DNA of 11,365 nucleotides. Origin: UBA1447 sp964568955 (GTDB taxonomy: Bacteria > Bacillota > Clostridia > Oscillospirales > Acutalibacteraceae). This document shows, piece by piece, positions 1 through 6,237 of this stretch. The notes beneath the pieces are model-generated. The model had not been told where the DNA came from. It saw nothing but the letters and a program-made list of their open reading frames with translations, and searched no databases. A program made the translations under genes and the position numbers. The DNA lies in assembly GCA_964568955.1 (NCBI GenBank), contig CAZMSM010000065.1:1-11365 (forward strand). The letters are read 5' to 3'. Numbering within the stretch: position 1 is the stretch's first letter; every line of letters begins with the position of its first letter.

Positions 1-285
1 CAGGCAAAAGACCCCAACCGCGTCAAAGGCATCTGCGAAGGCTCCTTTGCAGAAAACATAACCACCATCGGCATCGAACTCTTTACACTACCGGTTGGCA
101 CCCATCTAAAAATCGGTGACGCTGTCATAGAAGTAACGCAAATCGGCAAGGAATGCCATTCGGGCTGTGAAATAGCAAAAATCGTCGGCAAATGTATTAT
201 GCCGACGGAAGGTATTTTCGCTAAGGTTATTAAGGGTGGAGAGATTAAGGCGGGGGATGAGATAAGGGTTATTGAAGGGGCCTAG
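1..285 (+). CDS. MOSC-domain protein, C-terminal part (5' end outside window)
   Basis: The first 94 codons visible (frame 1, stop TAG at 283-285) encode the C-terminal part of a MOSC-domain protein. The motifs I recognise are a FAENITTIGI segment, an LPVGTHLKIGDAV strand, the cysteine-containing QIGKECHSGC stretch, and GKCIMPTEGIFAKV, followed by the closing GG-I-K-GD strand. In the family (MOCO sulfurase C-terminal domain), the conserved Cys is proposed to carry sulfur for metal-sulfur cofactor maturation; stand-alone bacterial members usually have about 140-160 residues, so roughly a third is missing upstream. The tungsten/molybdenum cofactor genes nearby fit this role, but the exact substrate cannot be told. 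It converges with the minus-strand gene at 441-1310. Confidence 0.88.
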   Translation, partial: QAKDPNRVKGICEGSFAENITTIGIELFTLPVGTHLKIGDAVIEVTQIGKECHSGCEIAKIVGKCIMPTEGIFAKVIKGGEIKAGDEIRVIEGA

Positions 286-345
286 TGTTGCAAGGACTAC
301 CGACTTTATGCTATTTGAAGCTGTATAATGTTTATAAATCAGAAG

Positions 346-380
346 AACTGTCCTATTGTAATTTTTGCAATAGGACAGTT
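346..380. terminator. 13-bp hairpin between convergent genes, probable bidirectional terminator
   Basis: A perfect 13-bp inverted repeat (346-358 and 368-380, arm AACTGTCCTATTG) encloses a 9-nt loop. It lies 60 bp past the MOSC stop on the plus strand and 60 bp past the stop of the minus-strand gene, the expected place for a shared terminator. The flanks are only moderately T-rich (TGCATTTTGA on plus), so termination strength is uncertain. It is the only strong dyad in the 155-bp gap. Confidence 0.6.
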
Positions 381-440
381 TGCATTTTGAATAGTGAGCA
401 TTATGTCACATTCGAACCGATTATTTATTGGTAAATATCA

Positions 441-1310
441 TCAAAGCAAATCATCGGGAGAGATGTCATCCCGGCTGTAGTAGTAGCTTTCTCCGTTGTC
501 AAAGACGAATTCCTTGTAGACCGCACAGTTATCAAAACACTTGAACTCTTCGCAGTATGCTCCGGCCACGGTATCCACACATTCTTCAAAATCAAAGCCG
601 GTTTCGTCGTCCTGCGCTAAATCGATAGTTTCCTCATATTCATCGGAATCTCGAATTTCCTCTTCTTCCTCGGGCAAACTTTCAATAGCTAAATCAGTTG
701 GGAGTTCGTTATCGTCGGTAGTTTGCTCCGACTCAAGCTCATCAAGGTCGGGCATTAAAGGTCCGAGGCCGCCATAGTTGGAAAATGACACATCGGGATC
801 ATCTTCCAACATCTCAATAACTTGTCGGCGTCCATTTTCCTTGATCATTTTGTTGATGTTATCCATCAACGTTTCTTTTGTGGGCAAGTAAAAATATTCA
901 TTGCAATTAAAATCAATAGCCAGCCATTCAACACGAGTAATGGCCTTGCCGATTTTTTTACCCTTTTTGGCGAGCAATTTCTTGGCTTCGTTAAAACCGT
1001 CACAGGTCGAAAGTAGTTCAGCCAGCACGTTGATTGTTTCATCCTTGCTTTTGGGACAAAGGAGAGAGTGAGCGTTTTTCTTGATGTCTATCAAAATATG
1101 AATTTCGTCGTCGGAATAAACAGATAGTGAACATTCGTTATCACCAATACTCTTGTCTTCTTCGGCATCTTCAAATAGATCGGTAAACCCGGTGCCTTTA
1201 AGGTCGACAATGTAGTGCACCATTTCATCGTCGGTATCAAGCCAACATTCAACAATAATGTTAAAATCAGTGTTAAAAAGACCCGGGTAATGTGATCCTT
1301 TAAAGTCCAT
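441..1310 (-). CDS. Unrecognised acidic protein, 289 aa, with C-terminal Cys cluster
   Basis: I do not recognise this family. The ATG at 1310 is preceded by AAGGAG (1321-1326, minus strand) at 10-nt spacing and by a strong promoter, so the gene is very likely real and transcribed alone. The N-terminal half (about 1-160) looks globular, with beta-like and helical stretches and a lysine-rich patch around 110-123 (KKLLAKKGKKIGK). Residues about 187-245 form a low-complexity Asp/Glu-rich linker including five consecutive Glu. The last 45 residues contain four cysteines (C244, C253, C258, C262; spacing C-x8-C-x4-C-x3-C) and an aromatic GESYYYSRDD segment, which could bind a metal or be a disulfide-bearing module. 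No signal peptide or membrane segment is visible. Its position between the MOSC and moeA genes is suggestive, but its independent promoter means a cofactor role should not be assumed. Confidence 0.8.
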   Translation of the reverse strand: MDFKGSHYPGLFNTDFNIIVECWLDTDDEMVHYIVDLKGTGFTDLFEDAEEDKSIGDNECSLSVYSDDEIHILIDIKKNAHSLLCPKSKDETINVLAELLSTCDGFNEAKKLLAKKGKKIGKAITRVEWLAIDFNCNEYFYLPTKETLMDNINKMIKENGRRQVIEMLEDDPDVSFSNYGGLGPLMPDLDELESEQTTDDNELPTDLAIESLPEEEEEIRDSDEYEETIDLAQDDETGFDFEECVDTVAGAYCEEFKCFDNCAVYKEFVFDNGESYYYSRDDISPDDLL

Positions 1311-1374
1311 AAAGCAAAAACTCCTTCAATAGAAAATATGTTTATCTATTTAAAAATATATAATGCCAAAACAG

Positions 1375-1403
1375 ATTATATCAAAAGATATTTGTATTTG
1401 CAA
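1375..1403 (-). promoter_or_regulatory. Sigma-A promoter for the 441-1310 gene
   Basis: On the minus strand, TTGCAA (1398-1403) and a perfect TATAAT (1375-1380) are separated by exactly 17 bp. The box lies about 65 bp upstream of the ATG at 1310, leaving a short AT-rich leader. It is the best promoter match on this strand in the window and also marks that the gene is not read from moeA alone. Confidence 0.7.
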
Positions 1404-1444
1404 CACTTTGTTTTAGTAAAGGTAAATCGATTAACTAATTTTGG

Positions 1445-2662
1445 TTAAAACAAACAAACCTGCACCTCGTCGCCCTTCCTCAGCCCCTCACAATCGCGGT
1501 CAATTCTAATGAATCCGTCCGCTTCACTTAAAAGAGTAATGAGCCCCGACTTCAAGGGTACGGGCATGGCGAGACAGGATTTTTCGCCTGTCTTCGCAAA
1601 TCTTACCGGCAGATATTCTTCTCGACCGTGGTTGGACGGAATATTTGCCCCCAAAACACCTTGTTTTGAATATTGCACGGGGCTTGTATCATTCAGCGAG
1701 CAGATGACCTGCCGCACAAACAGATGAAAGATAAAATAGGTCGAAACGGGGTGCCCCGGTAGGCCGAAAACGGGTTTGTCCTTGATGGCGCCTATAATGG
1801 TTGGCTTGCCGGGTTTTATGGCGATGCCGTGTAAAAAGACTTTGCCTTGGTCGCCGATTATTTTAACAGTCAAATCTTTTTCGCCGGCGGAAGAGCCGCC
1901 GGAAATGAGTAAGATGTCGCATTGGGGCAAGGCGTTTTTGACCGCATTTGATAGGACGGTTTTATCATCTTTAAAGATGCCCAAGGCCAGCGGTTGGCCG
2001 CCGCAGGCTTTGATGGCGGAAAAAAGCAGGTGGGTGTTGACGTCGCGCATCTTTGCGCCTTTGGGTTTTTCCTCTATATCAACGATTTCATCACCGGTTG
2101 AAAGGATGCCGACAATGGGGCACTTGTATACGGAGATGTGTGTTTTGCCGATGGCGGCGAGTGCGCCGATGTCCTTTGGGGCAAGGCGGGTGGAACGGCT
2201 CAAAACGAGTTTACCTGGGTAGACATCGTCGCCTTTTTTGACGACGTTTTCTTTTACGCTCACGGGTTTGAACACATAACGCATCCCGTCGTCGTAATCC
2301 TCGGTGTATTCCACCATGACGGCAGCATCGGCGCCTTGGGGCAGCATGCCACCGGTGGAAATACCGGCACATTCGCCGGGGATAATGGGTGCGGACATTT
2401 CTTCCCCCATGAGTATTTCGCCCTTGAAGGTTAACTGGGCGGGCATCGTGTCGCTACAGCCGAAGGTGTCTGCGGCGATAACGGCAAGGCCGTCTACTGT
2501 GGAGCGGTCAAAGCCCGGGACGAATTCGTCCGCGTAAATATCTTCAACAAGCACCCGGCCCATAGCCTCTTCGATAGAAACGATTTCGGCAGCGGTGCTC
2601 TTATGTTCAAATTTAGTTTTACAAATATGGAGGGCATCTTCCAAAGATTTTACATGTAACAT
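1445..2662 (-). CDS. moeA: Molybdopterin molybdenumtransferase MoeA
   Basis: MoeA inserts molybdate (or, here plausibly, tungstate) into adenylylated molybdopterin with loss of AMP, in the cytoplasm. The 405-residue length is normal. Signatures seen in order: RSTVDGLAV at about 53-61 (the family's S-x-x-DG-A motif), ISTGGMLPQGADAAV at about 101-115, STGDEI at 188-193, the MPT-binding ISGGSSAGEKD at 253-263, KPGKP at 283-287 and GLPGHPVS at 300-307, followed by the beta-barrel C-terminal domain IV. The ATG at 2662 has GGGAG six bases upstream. It is the last gene of the tupA-tupB-tupC-moeA direction, 117 bp behind tupC, so metal import and metal insertion are probably co-expressed. Whether this copy is tungsten-specific cannot be read from sequence; many W-using organisms carry two MoeA paralogues. 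Confidence 0.95.
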   Translation of the reverse strand: MLHVKSLEDALHICKTKFEHKSTAAEIVSIEEAMGRVLVEDIYADEFVPGFDRSTVDGLAVIAADTFGCSDTMPAQLTFKGEILMGEEMSAPIIPGECAGISTGGMLPQGADAAVMVEYTEDYDDGMRYVFKPVSVKENVVKKGDDVYPGKLVLSRSTRLAPKDIGALAAIGKTHISVYKCPIVGILSTGDEIVDIEEKPKGAKMRDVNTHLLFSAIKACGGQPLALGIFKDDKTVLSNAVKNALPQCDILLISGGSSAGEKDLTVKIIGDQGKVFLHGIAIKPGKPTIIGAIKDKPVFGLPGHPVSTYFIFHLFVRQVICSLNDTSPVQYSKQGVLGANIPSNHGREEYLPVRFAKTGEKSCLAMPVPLKSGLITLLSEADGFIRIDRDCEGLRKGDEVQVCLF

Positions 2663-2719
2663 TTTTTGCTCCCTTGCAAGTTTTCGTTTAAGACCAATTT
2701 ACAAACGCCACTTCGACCC

Positions 2720-2773
2720 CATCGCTTCCCGTGACGAAGTCACGCTTCTCCACCGCTTCTCAATCGCTTCTCC
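2720..2773 (-). repeat. Degenerate 11-bp tandem repeats around a small hairpin, tupC-moeA gap
   Basis: On the plus strand three adjacent 11-bp units read CACGCTTCTCC (2741-2751), ACCGCTTCTCA (2752-2762) and ATCGCTTCTCC (2763-2773). A fourth, CATCGCTTCCC, lies at 2720-2730. Between the fourth and the triplet is a perfect 6-bp hairpin, CGTGAC-GAA-GTCACG (2730-2744). In the mRNA the units read as GGAGAAGCG-type purine-rich stretches. The hairpin has no T-tract, so it is not a typical terminator. It may be an intergenic repeat element or an mRNA processing/stability site between tupC and moeA. Confidence 0.6.
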
Positions 2774-2779
2774 AAAAAC

Positions 2780-3463
2780 CTACACTTGCCAATGCTCCAT
2801 AAACTGCTTGCCCCACTCGGTTTTGGGGTTTTTGAGCAGTTCTTCCGGGGCACCGCTTTCCGCAATTTTGCCGTCTTGCATCAGGACGACTCGGGTGGCG
2901 ATGTTGAGGGCTTGTTTTGGGGAGTGGGTGGCCATAATCAGGGTCGTCCCGTTCGCTGTGCAGAATTTGAGCAGAGCGGTTTCGATTAAATCAATCCCTT
3001 TAATGTCTGCGGCGCTGGAGGGTTCATCCAATAACAAAAGCTTTTTCGGCTTTATGAGCAGGCGAGCCAAAGCCATGCGCTGTGTTTCGCCGCCGGAAAG
3101 ACGGCTGCCGCGCTTTTTGGCAAGGGCCTGTAAATCGAGCAACCTTAAGGCATCGTCGATGGCTTTTTGTTTTTCCTCTTTACTCATGGATTTTGGCAAA
3201 ACGGCTTTGAGGTTATTTGTGACACTCATGGCAAAACCAAAGCTTATTTGTGGCATATAGTAGGGCGAAACATCGGACCTTTCGATGGTTGCTTTGCCTT
3301 CGTCCGCTTCAATGGTGCCGGCGATGATGCGCAGTAAAGTGGTTTTACCACTGCCGTTGGCACCGATAAGGGCGACCCGTTCATTTTTTGCAATGGTCAA
3401 ATGTGGGACATCCACGATGCACCTTTTACCGGCATATTTTTTAACCCCGTTAACTGTAATCAT
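2780..3463 (-). CDS. tupC: Tungstate ABC transporter ATP-binding protein
   Basis: This is the cytoplasmic ATPase that powers tungstate uptake with TupA and TupB. The 227-residue protein has Walker A GANGSGKT (34-41), Q-loop glutamine Q72 in YMPQ, ABC signature LSGGETQ (122-128), Walker B LLLLDEP (142-148) and the switch histidine H180 in ATHSPKQ. It lacks the extra C-terminal TOBE/Mop regulatory domain found in ModC and WtpC, which matches the short TupC type. Its ATG at 3463 overlaps the 3' end of tupB by 14 bp, indicating translational coupling. A phosphate- or other-oxyanion importer is conceivable from the ATPase alone; the TupA-type binding protein in the same unit settles the call. Confidence 0.93.
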   Translation of the reverse strand: MITVNGVKKYAGKRCIVDVPHLTIAKNERVALIGANGSGKTTLLRIIAGTIEADEGKATIERSDVSPYYMPQISFGFAMSVTNNLKAVLPKSMSKEEKQKAIDDALRLLDLQALAKKRGSRLSGGETQRMALARLLIKPKKLLLLDEPSSAADIKGIDLIETALLKFCTANGTTLIMATHSPKQALNIATRVVLMQDGKIAESGAPEELLKNPKTEWGKQFMEHWQV

Positions 3464-4139
3464 AGGTATTCCCTTTCAAAAAGGATGCCGCGAAGTTGAT
3501 GATAAAGGCAATGGAGATCAGAATAAAGCCAAGGGCTATGGCAAATTCAAAGTTACCTTTATTGGTTTCCAACATAATGGCGGTTGTCATGACACGTGTT
3601 TTGAACTGGATGTTACCACCCACAAGGCTCACAGCACCGACTTCGGATATGGCCCTGCCAAAACCTGTCAGGGCGACGGAAATCAGCGGGATTTTATTCT
3701 CAATAAGCAAGAGTTTTGTTTTGGTGTGCCGCGGCAGTCTTAAACCATTCGCGGTTTCCAAAAGGCGGGGGGCGTTGATACCGATAACTGAGGCGCAAAG
3801 CCCGGTGACGATGGGTATGATTAAAACACACTGGGCGATGACCATAGCCTCCACGCTGAAAAGAAGTTTTAGTGACCCGAGCGGACCGCTGTGGGAAAGC
3901 AGCAGGAATACAATCAGCCCCGCGACGACAGGCGGCAGCCCCATTAGTGTGTATAAAATGCGCATCACAAATGATTTCCCACGGAAGTCGGTGCTGCCGA
4001 GAAAGATGCCCAGGGGGATACCGATGATGCAGGAGATGGCAGTGCTCGTCAGGGACATGCGCAAGGTTACACCGATGATTTGCATCAGCTCTTTGTCGAG
4101 CGAAAACACGAGGGCCAAGGCCTCTTTGAACGATTCCAT
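3450..4139 (-). CDS. tupB: Tungstate ABC transporter permease
   Basis: This is the integral membrane subunit forming the tungstate channel. I place the start at the ATG at 4139 (229 aa) because GGAG lies six bases upstream; an in-frame ATG four codons earlier (4151) has only the terminator T-tract before it. Hydrophobic segments are visible at roughly residues 20-48, 64-84, 96-118, 150-172 and 200-222, giving about five to six transmembrane helices. The ATPase-contacting EAA-type loop FGRAISEVGAVSLVGGN occupies about 160-176, and the sequence LMGLPPVVAGLIVFLLLSHS is typical of TupB-type permeases. It overlaps tupC and follows tupA across a strong terminator, so it is probably made at lower level than the binding protein. 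Confidence 0.93.
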   Translation of the reverse strand: MESFKEALALVFSLDKELMQIIGVTLRMSLTSTAISCIIGIPLGIFLGSTDFRGKSFVMRILYTLMGLPPVVAGLIVFLLLSHSGPLGSLKLLFSVEAMVIAQCVLIIPIVTGLCASVIGINAPRLLETANGLRLPRHTKTKLLLIENKIPLISVALTGFGRAISEVGAVSLVGGNIQFKTRVMTTAIMLETNKGNFEFAIALGFILISIAFIINFAASFLKGNTYDYS

Positions 4140-4153
4140 TTGCAACTCCATTC

Positions 4154-4190
4154 AAAAAAACGGGGATACTCCACCCTTGGAGTATCCCCG
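4154..4190 (-). terminator. Strong intrinsic terminator between tupA and tupB
   Basis: On the minus strand a perfect 13-bp stem (4178-4190 with 4161-4173; arm CGGGGATACTCCA) closes a 4-nt loop and is followed immediately by seven T (4154-4160). It starts 8 bp after the tupA stop. The T-tract ends only 14 bp before the chosen tupB start, so most transcripts should end after tupA, with tupBC-moeA made by read-through. It could equally be a stem protecting the tupA mRNA 3' end. Confidence 0.93.
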
Positions 4191-4198
4191 CAAATCGG

Positions 4199-5062
4199 TT
4201 ACATATCGACGAAGAACAAACCTTCACCGTATTCGGTTGTACCGAAAGCGGCGATTTTATCGAGTGTTTCTTGCTTGGTCATCCAGTCGATAAAGGCCTG
4301 GGCGCCCTCGGTGTTGAGCCCCGTATTTTTATCGGGGTTGCAAGCAATCAACGAATAGGTATTCTTTAAGTCGTCGCCCGCTTTGAGAACGATTGAAAGG
4401 TTCAGGTTGGCTTTCATGGAAAGGAAGGTTGCTTTATCGGTCATGACATAGGCTTGTTTTTCGTTTGCCATTGTAAGGCAGTCGCCCATTCCTTTACCTG
4501 CGGAGACATACCATTTGTCCGAAGCGGCGTCCGGTGTAATGCCGGCGGCTTTCCAAATTTTCAGCTCCGCTTTATGGGTTCCGCTGTCGTCCCCACGTGA
4601 AATGAATTCGCTCTTTGCACCTGCGATTTTTTTGAAAGCATCTGCTGCGTCAGGGCTTGCAGCGATACCTGCGGGGTCAGAAGCCTGTCCGACAATGACA
4701 AAGTAGTTGTACATGAAGGGTATGCGCTTGATTCCGTACCCTGCTTCGATAAACGCTTCTTCGGAAGCCTTCGCGTGGACCAGCAGAACATCGGAGTCAC
4801 CGGATTCGCCAAGGGCAATAGCCGCGCCTGTGCCGTTGGATGTGATTTGCAGGTCGTAGCCTGTGTCCGCTTCGAATAAAGGCTCAAGGTAGGACATAAG
4901 CCCGGAATCGTTCACGGAGGTCGTGGTGGAACAGCGGATGACTGCGTTCGCAAGGGTAGTCTGGGCGGGCACGGTTGTGGTGTCCTCATCCGTTTTTGCA
5001 CAGCCTGCAAAAAGGGTGAACACAAGGGTCAGGGCAACGAGGATGCTGAGGATTCTTTTCAT
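4199..5062 (-). CDS. tupA: Tungstate-binding lipoprotein (ABC importer)
   Basis: TupA is the extracellular, lipid-anchored receptor that delivers tungstate to TupB/TupC. I start it at the ATG at 5062 (287 aa): AAGGAG lies seven bases upstream, whereas an in-frame TTG at 5080 would place that site inside the gene. The signal peptide has a basic MKR start, a hydrophobic core and the lipobox LFAGC with lipidated Cys21, then a Thr-rich linker. The family's oxyanion-binding TTTS motif is at 46-49 (CSTTTSVNDSG), followed by the TupA-typical DVLLVHAKASEEAFIEAGYG block and MYNYFVIVG (usually MYND-FVIVG; the Asp is Tyr here). Similarity to a molybdate ModA is weaker because ModA lacks TTTS. It is the first gene of the tup-moeA unit and sits behind a structured leader. 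Confidence 0.95.
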   Translation of the reverse strand: MKRILSILVALTLVFTLFAGCAKTDEDTTTVPAQTTLANAVIRCSTTTSVNDSGLMSYLEPLFEADTGYDLQITSNGTGAAIALGESGDSDVLLVHAKASEEAFIEAGYGIKRIPFMYNYFVIVGQASDPAGIAASPDAADAFKKIAGAKSEFISRGDDSGTHKAELKIWKAAGITPDAASDKWYVSAGKGMGDCLTMANEKQAYVMTDKATFLSMKANLNLSIVLKAGDDLKNTYSLIACNPDKNTGLNTEGAQAFIDWMTKQETLDKIAAFGTTEYGEGLFFVDM

Positions 5063-5086
5063 AATTCTTCTCCTTTTCAAGCACGG

Positions 5087-5181
5087 AAGGCGGGGGCGTT
5101 TCCAACCCGGCCCTTAGCCGATGTAATATTTCGGCTCGTTTTTACCGCCATAGCCTTGCCACCTTAGGCAGTAAAAATCGG
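5087..5181 (-). ncRNA. Structured 5' leader of tupA, candidate Mo/W-cofactor riboswitch
   Basis: Between the tupA promoter and the start codon, the minus strand contains two short hairpins with the same loop and different stems: TGCC-TAAGGT-GGCA (5157-5170) and CGGC-TAAGG-GCCG (5108-5120). Each has a competing longer pairing. The 11-nt arms 5167-5177 and 5139-5149 pair (one G-U), trapping hairpin 1; AGCCGA/TCGGCT (5131-5136 with 5116-5121) traps hairpin 2. A further small stem GTT-GGA-AAC lies at 5098-5106, and a CCTT close to the ribosome site could pair with either TAAGG loop. Moco riboswitches are known upstream of Mo/W transport and pterin genes, so position supports that class. I cannot verify the consensus by eye; it may be another leader type. 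Confidence 0.5.
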
Positions 5182-5187
5182 AATTGA

Positions 5188-5216
5188 ATTATATTTCAAC
5201 GCAAATGCGCTAAAAC
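5188..5216 (-). promoter_or_regulatory. Probable tupA promoter
   Basis: A perfect TATAAT is present on the minus strand at 5188-5193; a 17-bp spacer leads back to a poor -35 (GTTTTA, 5211-5216). Transcription would start near 5181, just before the first stem of the leader. Between the boxes is a small dyad CGCA-AA-TGCG (5200-5209) that could be an operator. The poor -35 suggests either an activator or dependence on read-through from lplA. Confidence 0.45.
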
Positions 5217-5250
5217 CGATTAAAATTGAAATGCCGATTGCACACGAGAA

Positions 5251-6237
5251 CTATATAATGCAGCTCAAGATGTCATCTATGCTTATGTTGTAAAAATAAT
5301 GTTCCGCACCGTTTTCGCGGAGCACTTTTAATATTTCGTCTTCTTTATAGGGGCAGCCCAAAAAATGTAACGCGAGCTTGTCGAGCCCCTCTTTTGCGAA
5401 AAAATCGCCGTAAAAGCGGATATCCGAAATTTTGCCCTCTTCCACAAATGATTGTACACACAGTTTGCCGCCCGCAAACCTTTTTTCTTTGGAAATGTTG
5501 TATTTGGGGTTGTTGCCGAAGTTCCATTCCCAGGTATCAAACCGGGCTTGTTTAATCTCGTTGACTCGGCTTATGTCGGCACTGCTGAGCGTGTGCGTCT
5601 GAGCATTTTTGAGGAGATGCCGGAGCATAACATCCCTGAATTCAAGGGTGCTTATCTTGTCATCCATATACTCGGCTATATTGGCAACCCTTTGGCGAAC
5701 GGACTGAATGCCTTTGGTTACCAATTTTTCGTCATCCGGGGTTAGGGCACGGACAAGGTTTTCAAGATTTGTGTCAAACAGCAAGGAGCCGTGGTGTAAG
5801 GTCACGTCCTTTCGGACATATTGAGCGTTGCCGGAAATCTTTTTTCCTTCGACAACAAGGTCGTTCCTACCACTCAGGCAAGCGGGCACGCCAAGCGTAT
5901 GCAAGGCATCAAGAACAGGCTTTGTAAAATGTTCAAAATCAATTTGCTTTGGTTGATTTGTTCCGGTGTTTTTGGCTATAAAGGAGAATTGCCAGCCGTT
6001 GAGGTCCGTGTAAATTGTTCCGCCCCCGGTAATACGGCGGATGATGTTGATGTTATTGGCTTTTGCGACGGACATATTAATTTCCGCAAGGGTGTTTTGG
6101 TAGCGGCCCACCATAAGCGTGGGCCTTGTGCGCCAAAACATAAAGTACTCGTCGGACAAATCGAGTTCTTCCATCGCATATTTTTCAAGCGCAAAGTTAA
6201 AGTTTGCGCTGTCGCTGTCACATTTTAAATAAATCAT
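5251..6237 (-). CDS. lplA: Lipoate-protein ligase
   Basis: The enzyme activates free lipoate (or octanoate) with ATP and attaches it to the target lysine of lipoyl-domain proteins such as GcvH or 2-oxoacid dehydrogenase E2. At 328 residues it has both the catalytic domain and the C-terminal accessory domain (about 240-328), so it should be able to do both half-reactions. Seen motifs: RRITGGGTIYTD (67-78), GRNDLVVEGKKISGNAQ (123-139), whose K133 corresponds to the catalytic lysine of LplA enzymes, and HHGSLLF (148-154). Its ATG overlaps the lipA stop as TGATG, so translation is coupled to lipA. No clear terminator separates it from the tupA promoter. Confidence 0.93.
   Translation of the reverse strand: MIYLKCDSDSANFNFALEKYAMEELDLSDEYFMFWRTRPTLMVGRYQNTLAEINMSVAKANNINIIRRITGGGTIYTDLNGWQFSFIAKNTGTNQPKQIDFEHFTKPVLDALHTLGVPACLSGRNDLVVEGKKISGNAQYVRKDVTLHHGSLLFDTNLENLVRALTPDDEKLVTKGIQSVRQRVANIAEYMDDKISTLEFRDVMLRHLLKNAQTHTLSSADISRVNEIKQARFDTWEWNFGNNPKYNISKEKRFAGGKLCVQSFVEEGKISDIRFYGDFFAKEGLDKLALHFLGCPYKEDEILKVLRENGAEHYFYNISIDDILSCII

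Noticed and set aside
2720..2773. CRISPR-like array from the repeated CGCTTCTC units
   Set aside because: Units are only 11 bp, adjacent and degenerate, with no unique spacers and no cas genes nearby.
2595..3260. Plus-strand open frame of 221 codons over tupC and the 5' end of moeA
   Set aside because: It lies antisense to tupC, moeA and their gap, has no family motifs and no ribosome site; tupC and moeA carry complete signatures on the other strand.
3496..4293. Plus-strand open frame of 265 codons over tupB
   Set aside because: Antisense shadow of tupB; composition is Ser/Arg/Lys-rich with no recognisable domain.
4199..5080. tupA starting at the TTG at 5080
   Set aside because: The AAGGAG ribosome site lies downstream of that TTG and is correctly spaced for the ATG at 5062, which also gives a standard MKR signal peptide.
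5115..5145. Plus-strand terminator (AGCCGA/TCGGCT stem followed by CGTTTTT)
   Set aside because: No plus-strand gene lies upstream; the same dyad is better explained as part of the minus-strand tupA leader.
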